Shown here piece after piece: positions 27,579-34,742 of a DNA stretch of 64,000 nt. Numbering within the stretch: position 1 is the stretch's first letter; each line of letters begins with the position of its first letter. The notes beneath the pieces were generated by a model. The model did not search any database and was not told the DNA's origin. It saw only the letters and a program-made list of their open reading frames with translations. Origin of the DNA: CAVQBL01 sp963710715 (GTDB lineage: Bacteria > Pseudomonadota > Gammaproteobacteria > DSM-16500); the NCBI GenBank assembly GCA_963710715.1, contig CAVQBL010000007.1, forward strand, positions 1 to 64,000. Direction: 5' to 3'. The position numbers and the translations under genes are program-made.

Positions 27579-29615
27579 TTACTTACTATGATATTGTTTT
27601 CTCAACACTCTCCGCATAATTTTATTCGATGCAGTTTTAGGTAATTCTTTTATAAATACAAGATCAAAAATTTTAAATAACGGATTTAAATGTTGATTAA
27701 TGCGCGCTTGCATGGCGTGCTTTACAGTTTCTTTATTTAAATCCTGTTGTGCAACGGCATAAATAACTAATCGGCTCGGCCCATTATTAGGTGGTGAAAC
27801 AGCAATGGCTGCAGTTTCAGTGACATTCTCTATTCCAGCAAGCGAGCGCTCAATTTCTGCAGAACTGATTTTAATACCACCTAAATTCATTGTGTCATCT
27901 GCACGGCCGAGAATGGAATAAGCTCCATTAGCTAAGCGTTGTGCTTGATCACCGTGACGACGCAGTTTTTTCCCATTGGCGAGGGTTGGCATGTCAGCAA
28001 AATAAATTTTATGATGATCCGCGTTTAATAATTCTGTTGAGAGTCCCATTGAAGGAGGAATTAAAGCAACTTCACCGTTATCTGATAACTGTTCTGATTC
28101 ATCCAGTAACACTAAATCTAACCCAAAAGCAGGAGTTGTAAAAATAGAAGGATAATTATTTTCGAGTAATGTACTCGTGATGTAACTACCGCCAATTTCT
28201 GTTCCGCCACAATATTCAATAATAGGTTTATAACTCGCGAGTGACATTAAATATAACATGTCTTCTGCATTTGAACACTCGCCAGTTGAGCTAAAGACTT
28301 TAATCGCTTGCCAATCGAGGCCTTCCATACAGTGACTTTGTCGCCATGCAGCAACTAATGTGGGTACAACACCTAACATTGTGACTTTTGCGTCTTGAAC
28401 AAATTTGCCAAATTCTCGCGTATTTGGCGTGTCAGTGTAAAGCGCAATGCTAGCTTGATTAATCAGCGCTGCAAAAATTAACCAAGGCCCCATCATCCAA
28501 CCTAGATTCGTGGGCCATGCTAAAATATCTCCCGCTTGAATATTTTGGTGAAGATAAGCATCACTCGCTGCTTTAATGGCAGTTGTATGATTCCAGGGAA
28601 CTGCTTTCGGTTCTCCCGTTGTTCCAGAGGAAAATAAAATGTTACAGTGATCCATGGGATTGCTAGCGTAAGAAGTAAAATTTTCATTGGCCACCAAAAA
28701 TTTTTCCCACGCAATATCTTGCGTACGTAAATTACACGCGATTTTTTCTTGGCAAGGTAAAACAATAGCAACAGGAGCGTTCGCAGTGACAATTTTTTCG
28801 TACAAAGGTAATTTTTTGTTGCCACGTAAAATATAATCTTGGGTAAAAGTGGCTTTCGTTTTTGCAATACGTAGACGAGTGATTATTTCATCAGAAGAAA
28901 AACTATCCGCGATTGAAACAACGATGCCTCCCAGTTTAATAATTCCTAAATAAATGGCAACTGCTTCCATAGCCATGGGCATATCAATCGCGATAGCATC
29001 CCCCGGAGAAAATCCTGAAGCAATCAAACTATTTGCAACACGGTTGGATAAATGATTTAACTCAGCATATGTTATTTTTTTTAGATTTTGATTTTTGTCA
29101 TAATAAATAACGGCTGTAGCTGTAGGCTTAGCATTAAAGCAACTGTCGATAATATTTAATTTTGCTCCTATTAACCAACGAGGCGACTCCAAACCATTAC
29201 TTAAGTCAACTATTTTTTCTGGATTCTTTTGAAACTTAATGTGTAATTTTTTGATAATACTTTGCCAGAATTCTTGAAAATGATTCACAGTCCAAGCATG
29301 AAAATTTTTTACATTTTCAATTTTTAATTCTGCCATGAAATGTGCGAGATTAGTTTTTTTAATAAATTCTGAATTTGGAATCCATGCGGGAGCGGATTCC
29401 GGATTCTCGCGCCAATTTGGGTAGAGTAAAGAAAATAAAAAAAGATGTATTTTGAAAGGAATTTGAGGCGTTAGGATTTCTTTAGAAATTTTTTGCCAAG
29501 CTATGGCAGGGTCATCTGCAACTAAATAACGATTGATCTTAGCTGTGAGTGTTTCAGCTTGGCTAGGATTTATATCACATTCATGAAGTTGTTTTGCTTC
29601 AAGCTGTTTTGTCAT
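27579..29615 (-). CDS. Acetoacetyl-CoA synthetase-like AMP-forming ligase
   Basis: A 678-residue AMP-dependent acyl-CoA synthetase. The adenylate motif is FSSGTTGEPKAVPWNH near residue 325, later GGTEIGGSYI, and the conserved Lys near the end in SNKIMRRVLRKQY. The N-terminal DLSNGLESPRWLIGAKLNI matches the acetyl/acetoacetyl-CoA synthetase entry domain. Acetoacetyl-CoA synthetase is the closest recognised group; acetyl-CoA or another short acid is possible. It overlaps the thioesterase gene upstream by 4 bp. Its stop lies next to the nested palindrome. Confidence 0.85.
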   Translation of the reverse strand: MTKQLEAKQLHECDINPSQAETLTAKINRYLVADDPAIAWQKISKEILTPQIPFKIHLFLFSLLYPNWRENPESAPAWIPNSEFIKKTNLAHFMAELKIENVKNFHAWTVNHFQEFWQSIIKKLHIKFQKNPEKIVDLSNGLESPRWLIGAKLNIIDSCFNAKPTATAVIYYDKNQNLKKITYAELNHLSNRVANSLIASGFSPGDAIAIDMPMAMEAVAIYLGIIKLGGIVVSIADSFSSDEIITRLRIAKTKATFTQDYILRGNKKLPLYEKIVTANAPVAIVLPCQEKIACNLRTQDIAWEKFLVANENFTSYASNPMDHCNILFSSGTTGEPKAVPWNHTTAIKAASDAYLHQNIQAGDILAWPTNLGWMMGPWLIFAALINQASIALYTDTPNTREFGKFVQDAKVTMLGVVPTLVAAWRQSHCMEGLDWQAIKVFSSTGECSNAEDMLYLMSLASYKPIIEYCGGTEIGGSYITSTLLENNYPSIFTTPAFGLDLVLLDESEQLSDNGEVALIPPSMGLSTELLNADHHKIYFADMPTLANGKKLRRHGDQAQRLANGAYSILGRADDTMNLGGIKISSAEIERSLAGIENVTETAAIAVSPPNNGPSRLVIYAVAQQDLNKETVKHAMQARINQHLNPLFKIFDLVFIKELPKTASNKIMRRVLRKQYHSK

Positions 29616-30052
29616 TTCCCAGGTTCTTCATTGCCATTAGTTGGAAAATGTTTACGTACATGACTAGGCAATGCTATAGGTTTTCCGCTTTTACGGTCTA
29701 CCCAAACAAGAGCGGTTAAGCCTTCTGCGTAGATAACCTCTAAATTTTTTTGTGAGTGAATTCGATAAAAGAGTTGATAACTGCTGTTGCCAGGTGGTTT
29801 GGTATGAAGCTCTACTATTATATTCTCCGGATAAAAGATGGGCTTAAGGTAGGTGCATTGGGCGCTTGCTATCACGGGAACGGAAGTTTCGCGTGCAAAG
29901 TCAGGTGCTAAAACTTTTTGCCACCAGCCCACGCGAGCTTGCTCAAAATAAGTGAAAAATATGGCATTATTAACATGTCCAAAAGCATCGAGATCGCGAA
30001 AACGTACAGAGACTTCTTGAGTGTGTACGTGAGTCCATTCTTGGGTTGCCAT
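29612..30052 (-). CDS. Acyl-CoA thioesterase, 4HBT hotdog family
   Basis: A 146-residue hotdog-fold thioesterase. The family signature is VRFRDLDAFGHVNNAIFFTYFEQAR, with the catalytic Asp in RDLDAFGHVN. I choose the ATG at 30052 (MATQEW) because GAGGAA precedes it; the upstream codons are less likely. It probably hydrolyses acyl-CoA thioesters and is co-translated with the acyl-CoA synthetase downstream. Confidence 0.88.
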   Translation of the reverse strand: MATQEWTHVHTQEVSVRFRDLDAFGHVNNAIFFTYFEQARVGWWQKVLAPDFARETSVPVIASAQCTYLKPIFYPENIIVELHTKPPGNSSYQLFYRIHSQKNLEVIYAEGLTALVWVDRKSGKPIALPSHVRKHFPTNGNEEPGK

Positions 30053-30137
30053 ATGTTCCTCATAAGGTTTAAAATATCTGATGGGTATAATACTACAATA
30101 AAAATACATTTAATTCACTACTGAGGCAGCAAAAGAA

Positions 30138-30821
30138 ATGTCTAAGAAGGCAGTTATTTTATTTTCGGGTGGTTTAGATTCAACAACCTGTCTTGCAATC
30201 GCAAAATCCCAAGGATTTGATTGTTACACCTTGAGTTTTGATTACGGCCAAAAGCATAATATTGAAGTGGAAAATGCTAAGCGTATTGCTAAAACTTTTG
30301 CTGTTAAGGAACATAAGATTTTGAAAATTCCTCTCAATGAATGGGGAGGATCAGCAATAACGGACAATAAAATTTCTATACCTGATTTTAAAGATAAAAA
30401 ACATAATGAAATTCCGAATACGTATGTCCCAGCACGAAATACAATATTTTTATCTATAGCTTTAGGGTGGGCAGAAGTGATAAAAGCTTTTGATATTTTT
30501 ATGGGTGCCAACAGTATGGATTATTCAGGTTATCCAGATTGCAGGCCTGAGTATTTTCACGCATTTCAAGTACTTGCAGATATAGCAACAAAAGCGGGCG
30601 TAGAGGGAAAAAATTTTACGATTCATGCGCCATTATTACAGTTAAGCAAAGCTCAGATTATTCAGATGGGTACAAAGCTTGGCATTGATTATGGCATGAC
30701 GCTTTCTTGTTATCGGTTAAATGCAGAGGGCCATGCCTGTGGACGCTGTGATAGTTGTGTTTATCGTAAAAAAGGGTTTAGAGAGGCGCAAGTTAATGAT
30801 CCAACGCGGTATTATTCCTAG
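30138..30821 (+). CDS. queC: 7-cyano-7-deazaguanine synthase
   Basis: A 227-residue ATP-dependent enzyme that turns CDG into preQ0 for queuosine synthesis. The PP-loop is LFSGGLDSTTCLAIA near the N-terminus. The C-terminus carries the zinc Cys set: LSCYRLN, then CGRCDSC. The other queuosine genes are not in the window. It is followed by a terminator-like hairpin at 30862-30905. Confidence 0.95.
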   Translation: MSKKAVILFSGGLDSTTCLAIAKSQGFDCYTLSFDYGQKHNIEVENAKRIAKTFAVKEHKILKIPLNEWGGSAITDNKISIPDFKDKKHNEIPNTYVPARNTIFLSIALGWAEVIKAFDIFMGANSMDYSGYPDCRPEYFHAFQVLADIATKAGVEGKNFTIHAPLLQLSKAQIIQMGTKLGIDYGMTLSCYRLNAEGHACGRCDSCVYRKKGFREAQVNDPTRYYS

Positions 30822-30861
30822 ATTAAGATAAATTAATCCTAGTAATGTAGGGCATAAATTC

Positions 30862-30905
30862 AAATACGAAGTGCAACGCTCTTTTCATCGTTGCGCTTCG
30901 CATTT
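30862..30905 (+). terminator. Hairpin after queC
   Basis: AAATACGAAGTGCAACG pairs with CGTTGCGCTTCGCATTT (two mismatches) about 40 bp after queC. No strong U-tract follows, but it is a large stem and may end queC transcription. Confidence 0.5.
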
Positions 30906-30919
30906 GCATACGCCTTAAA

Positions 30920-30935
30920 AATAGTATATACTATT
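30920..30935. promoter_or_regulatory. Palindromic operator upstream of vapBC
   Basis: AATAGTATATACTATT is a perfect 16-bp palindrome about 30 bp before vapB. VapB antitoxins bind such palindromes to repress their own operon, so it is a likely operator. Confidence 0.6.
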
Positions 30936-30966
30936 AAATATATATTATTGCAGCAGGTTATTTTAT

Positions 30967-31200
30967 ATGAAAACAGCAAAATTGTTTCGAAATGGTCAAA
31001 GCCAAGCTGTGCGCTTGCCTAAAGAATACCGATTCGAAGGTGAAGAAGTCTATATTAAAAAAGTAGGAAAAATCACACTACTACTCTCTGTTAAAAACCC
31101 TTGGGAACCCTTGCTGGATAGTATTCATAAATTTTCTGATGATTTTATGACGACGAGAAAGCAGCCAAAACAACAAACGAGAGAAGATATTTTTTCATGA
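30967..31200 (+). CDS. vapB: VapB-type antitoxin (AbrB/SpoVT fold)
   Basis: A 77-residue antitoxin. The AbrB-like N-terminus is MKTAKLFRNGQSQAVRLPKEYRFEG, and the C-terminal tail binds the toxin. It overlaps vapC by 4 bp (ATGA). It represses its operon with VapC, probably through the palindrome at 30920-30935. Confidence 0.9.
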   Translation: MKTAKLFRNGQSQAVRLPKEYRFEGEEVYIKKVGKITLLLSVKNPWEPLLDSIHKFSDDFMTTRKQPKQQTREDIFS

Positions 31201-31598
31201 AGTATATGCTAGATACTAACATATGTATTTATATTATCAAAAAACATCCAGCAAGCGTTTTAAAGAAATTTACGACATTTAAAGTAGGTGATATTGGTAT
31301 ATCATCTATAACATTTGCTGAGCTAATGTATGGTGTGCAAAAAAGTCATCATCAACAAAAAAATCAAGCTGCTTTACAGGAATTTACCTCACCTCTTGAA
31401 ATCATGTCATTTGATGAAAACGCTGCGGCTAATTACGGTTACATTAGAGCTTATCTTGAAAAAAAAGATCTGCCAATTGGCTCATTAGATATGATGATTG
31501 CTGCACATGCCCAATGTTTAGGCTCGGTTCTAGTTACTAATAACGAAAAAGAATTTTCTCGCATCCCTAAGTTAAAAATTGAAAATTGGCATAGTTGA
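31197..31598 (+). CDS. vapC: VapC toxin, PIN-domain RNase
   Basis: A 133-residue PIN-domain ribonuclease. The acidic residues are in MLDTNICIYIIK, TFAELMYG and GSLDMMIAAHA, and the family ending VTNNEKEFSRIPKLKIENW is present. Known relatives cleave initiator tRNA. The pair looks intact. Confidence 0.93.
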   Translation: MKYMLDTNICIYIIKKHPASVLKKFTTFKVGDIGISSITFAELMYGVQKSHHQQKNQAALQEFTSPLEIMSFDENAAANYGYIRAYLEKKDLPIGSLDMMIAAHAQCLGSVLVTNNEKEFSRIPKLKIENWHS

Positions 31599-31633
31599 AT
31601 CCGTAGCGAGAAGGGCTAATGCGTTAAGATAGG

Positions 31634-31678
31634 CGTTTTTTGCCGCCAGCTAAAAGCATGCTGGGGGCAAAAAAAAAC
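31634..31678. terminator. Bidirectional terminator between vapC and fis
   Basis: GTTTTTTGCCGCCAGC pairs with GCTGGGGGCAAAAAAAAAC (one mismatch in the stem), giving a GC stem with a T-run on each strand. vapC and fis converge on it. Confidence 0.8.
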
Positions 31679-31689
31679 CCACCCTTATA

Positions 31690-31956
31690 TTAATCCAACA
31701 TCCCATACTGTTTTAACTTCTTACGCAGTGTTCCCCGAGAAATACCTAGGATATTAGCCATTTTGACTTGGTTATAATGCGTGTGGTTAATTAAGGTTTC
31801 TAGCAATGGTCGCTCGACTTCTTCTAGCAGAATAGAGTAGAAGTCAACGGGCTGTTCATTGCCAATGTTAGTAAAGTAGTTACGTAATGTATCTTTTACT
31901 GCTTGCTTTAAGGTAATAATACCTACGTGTTTTGGTAGCGCTGTTTTTTCAGACAT
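31690..31956 (-). CDS. fis: DNA-binding protein Fis
   Basis: An 88-residue nucleoid-associated protein. The C-terminal helix-turn-helix is YNQVKMANILGISRGTLRKKLKQYGM, typical of Fis. It acts in DNA bending, supercoiling and growth-phase control. It is not behind dusB as in enterobacteria, since a large hairpin-containing gap is upstream. Confidence 0.92.
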   Translation of the reverse strand: MSEKTALPKHVGIITLKQAVKDTLRNYFTNIGNEQPVDFYSILLEEVERPLLETLINHTHYNQVKMANILGISRGTLRKKLKQYGMLD

Positions 31957-32466
31957 AAATAAACTCCATTTAAATTACTGAGTCCTAATCCTAAATTCGG
32001 CAGTTAAGCCCTACTGCGAGGGTCTACTGCCCCTCTCGCTACAGCCCCAACTGCCGAGTTTAGGATAATTGGTTTAGGAATAAAAAATACCTTAACCGAG
32101 TTATATGCATCTTATTATGTTATGCGATTTTAATAAGGCTCTAATCGATGTGAATAAACTTATGGCGAGCCCAAGGATTTTTATTTTGCGGGAATTTATT
32201 GATTTTTTTTAGAATTTTATCTGCTTTTAAAACCAGGTCTAAAGCAATGTTAGTTATATATCCGCATTACGCAATTTTTAACATGTGGAATTTAACACTC
32301 TTTTAATAAGAAAGTCTACTTAATTCTTCAGTCTGTATTCACATAATTTAAAGTTAAGAATAGCGTGAGATTATTGCTTTCGCTTCAAGAACTCATTAAA
32401 GTAACGTTCGTATTACAAGCACATTTAAAGTTTTTACATGTTTTTAAAGATCTAAGGAGTCACTGA
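31957..32466. other. Gap between fis and proQ: long hairpin and AT-rich sequence
   Basis: No gene is seen. A long imperfect hairpin spans 31989-32065: the outer stem TCCTAAATTCGGCAGTT pairs with AACTGCCGAGTTTAGGA (one mismatch), with a second, inner stem of CTGCGAGGG type. It lies 33 bp upstream of the fis start, so it could be a structured fis leader. The rest is AT-rich, with no clear promoter. Confidence 0.6.
31989..32065. promoter_or_regulatory. Large hairpin, possible structured leader of fis
   Basis: A 17-bp outer stem with one mismatch closes a 43-nt interior that has a further GC-rich stem. On the minus strand it would be in the fis 5' leader. A small RNA or transposon relic are alternatives. 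Confidence 0.45.
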
Positions 32467-32970
32467 ATGAGTAACCCCAGTTTAAAGGAGCAATTGCAGG
32501 CTTCGCTAGGACTGTCATTGTCTGTTTCCCCCGCAAAAGGGAAAAAAACCCAAAAAAATGCAACTCAGAATGAAAAGACAAACCAAAAGCCCGCATGGTT
32601 AGCACATGCGCAGTATGGGGTTGAATTACTCAGAGCACATTTTCCGAATTGTTTTAAAGACACAAATGAGATCCAGCCCTTAAAAGTCGGGATAAAGCAA
32701 GATTTAGTAAAATTATTAAGTAGTCGAGATAATATTGTAATTGGTGATAAAGCATGTATGGTGAATAGCTTAGCTTATTATGTCAATTCTCCTGCTTATC
32801 ATAAGACGGTTATTGAAGGAGCTGCTCGTATTGATCTTTTTGGCCAAGCAGAAGGAGTTGTTACTGCTGAAGAAGCAAAGTATTCGATAGAATGCCGCCA
32901 AGCAAAATTACAGAAAAAAAAGACGTCACAGACACGTAGCAAAGCTAAGCAGGAAGAGGAGACGATTTGA
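32467..32970 (+). CDS. proQ: ProQ/FinO-domain RNA chaperone
   Basis: A 167-residue RNA-binding protein. A short Lys-rich N-terminal part precedes the FinO-like domain (about residues 40-125: FPNCFKDTNEIQPLKVGIKQDL, NSLAYYVNSPAYHKTVIEGAARID). A basic tail ends it. It probably matches small RNAs to mRNA. AAGGAG lies 9 nt before the ATG at 32467. Confidence 0.88.
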   Translation: MSNPSLKEQLQASLGLSLSVSPAKGKKTQKNATQNEKTNQKPAWLAHAQYGVELLRAHFPNCFKDTNEIQPLKVGIKQDLVKLLSSRDNIVIGDKACMVNSLAYYVNSPAYHKTVIEGAARIDLFGQAEGVVTAEEAKYSIECRQAKLQKKKTSQTRSKAKQEEETI

Positions 32971-33042
32971 TATAATAGAGTTCTTTCCAAACCGAGTATT
33001 TTGTTGTTAATCGAGGCGAGAACTCTAATAGAGGCATCCCAC

Positions 33043-34650
33043 ATGCAACACACCCAATTAACTCGCCGTTTTTCTCCCTTAATGTTATTAATGATTAGTT
33101 TAAATGGCATGATAGGTTCAGCATGGCTCTTCGCGCCTTTATATGCAGCAAAGATAGCGGGTCCCGCAGCTATCATCGCCTGGTTAATTGGTGGCTCAGC
33201 GACAATATTAATTGCTCTGACTTTTGCTGAGTTATCTGTTTTATTTCCTGTCGCGGGTGGGACTGCACAAATTCCACAGATAAGTCATGGATCATTAACC
33301 AGCTTTTTATTGAGTTGGATTGCGTGGTTATCTGCTTTAACTATGGCTCCTATCGAAGTGCTAGCCGTGCTGCAATATGCTTCTACTTATTTTTCATCGC
33401 TTACCCATGTGGTGAATGGCGCTCACGTTTTAACTACGACGGGATTAATATGGGCAACCATTCTAATGCTACTGTTTTGCATCATTAACGTGGTGAGTTT
33501 TAAAGGGTTGGTACGTTTTAACTTTGCTCTTTTTATATTTAAAATAATGGTTATCTTATTAGTCATTGTCACTTTAACGAAAGTAAGTTTTGAACCCAAT
33601 AATTTTCTCGGTATAAAAGACAGTTTTTCTTTAACAGGATGGCAAGCCATTTTAACTGCAGTCGCAACGGGTGGTGTTGCATTTGCATTTACTGGATTTA
33701 AACATGGAGTTGAGCTGGCTGGAGAAGCAAAGCGCTCAGCAATTTCAATTCCACTTGCCATCGTAGGTTCGGTTGTGTGTTGTATGATTTTATATCTCGG
33801 TTTGCAAATAGCATTTATCGGCGCATTAAAACTAGAATCATTCCAGGGGGGCTGGCAGCAGTTAAGTTTTATTGGTGATGTTGGGCCTTTTGCTGGTCTT
33901 GCGGCAGGCTTGGGATTGATTTGGCTGTTAAAATTATTATATATCGATGCTGTTGTTTCGCCTTCTGGAGCAGGTTTAATTTATGTGACTTCAACAGCAC
34001 GTATTTTATATGCGATGAGCCAAATTGGGTTTATGCCGCGCTTTTTATTACGGTTGAATAAACAAGATTTTCCTGTGGTTGCTATTTTCGTTAATTTTGT
34101 TATTGGCATGTGCTTGTTCTTACCGCTTCCAGGGTGGCAAGCCATGGTTAGCTTTCTTGTTTCCGGCATGGTGATTTCTTATGCTATCGGTCCAATTTCT
34201 TTATTATGCTTGCGTTTACAATTACCTGAAGAAAAACGCGCATTTCGCTTACCCGCCGCACATTTAATTTGTTTAATCGCTTTTTATTTTTGTAATTTAA
34301 TGAGTTATTGGACGGGATGGGAAACAATATATAAATTAGCAATTGCTATTGGTATTGGGGTGGTTTTCTTTGCTATTGCTTATTTCAGAGGGAAATTACC
34401 GGCAGCTAATCTTGGACTCAAATCAGCAATTTGGATTGTACCTTATTTATCTGGATTAATATTAATTTCTTATTTAGGTGCTTTTGGAGGAAAAAATATT
34501 ATTCCCTTTGGTTGGGATTTTCTTGTTATTGCATTATTTAGCATAGTCATTTTGTATTTGGCAGTTATTAGTCGCGCGGGTGTGGTGGCAGGGGAATTTG
34601 CAGCACGCCGGCTGCATGCGGCGGAGACAGCACCTATTTCATCTATTTAG
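33043..34650 (+). CDS. APC-family amino acid permease
   Basis: A 535-residue inner-membrane transporter with about 12-14 hydrophobic segments. The family motif is MLLMISLNGMIGSAWLF near the start, later FAFTGFKHGVELAGEAKR. I choose the ATG at 33043 (MQHTQL), preceded by GAGGC; an upstream TTG is less likely. The substrate cannot be determined, though amino acid or polyamine uptake is usual for the family. Confidence 0.85.
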   Translation: MQHTQLTRRFSPLMLLMISLNGMIGSAWLFAPLYAAKIAGPAAIIAWLIGGSATILIALTFAELSVLFPVAGGTAQIPQISHGSLTSFLLSWIAWLSALTMAPIEVLAVLQYASTYFSSLTHVVNGAHVLTTTGLIWATILMLLFCIINVVSFKGLVRFNFALFIFKIMVILLVIVTLTKVSFEPNNFLGIKDSFSLTGWQAILTAVATGGVAFAFTGFKHGVELAGEAKRSAISIPLAIVGSVVCCMILYLGLQIAFIGALKLESFQGGWQQLSFIGDVGPFAGLAAGLGLIWLLKLLYIDAVVSPSGAGLIYVTSTARILYAMSQIGFMPRFLLRLNKQDFPVVAIFVNFVIGMCLFLPLPGWQAMVSFLVSGMVISYAIGPISLLCLRLQLPEEKRAFRLPAAHLICLIAFYFCNLMSYWTGWETIYKLAIAIGIGVVFFAIAYFRGKLPAANLGLKSAIWIVPYLSGLILISYLGAFGGKNIIPFGWDFLVIALFSIVILYLAVISRAGVVAGEFAARRLHAAETAPISSI

Positions 34651-34742
34651 AGAGTGTTTCGTGGGTATAGCTTTTAATTGTAACAATTAATAATTTATAG
34701 TGTATAATCTGAACTTTTATGACATTAGATGGAGTTACTAAT

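Noticed and set aside
27405..27644. Small open frames in the nested palindrome
   Set aside because: They exist only because of the repeat sequence.
30100..30138. A preQ1 riboswitch before queC
   Set aside because: The 5' region is too short and has no clear hairpin plus A-rich tail of that class.
31989..32065. A tRNA or 6S RNA at the hairpin before fis
   Set aside because: There is no cloverleaf or CCA end, and the length is too short for 6S RNA.
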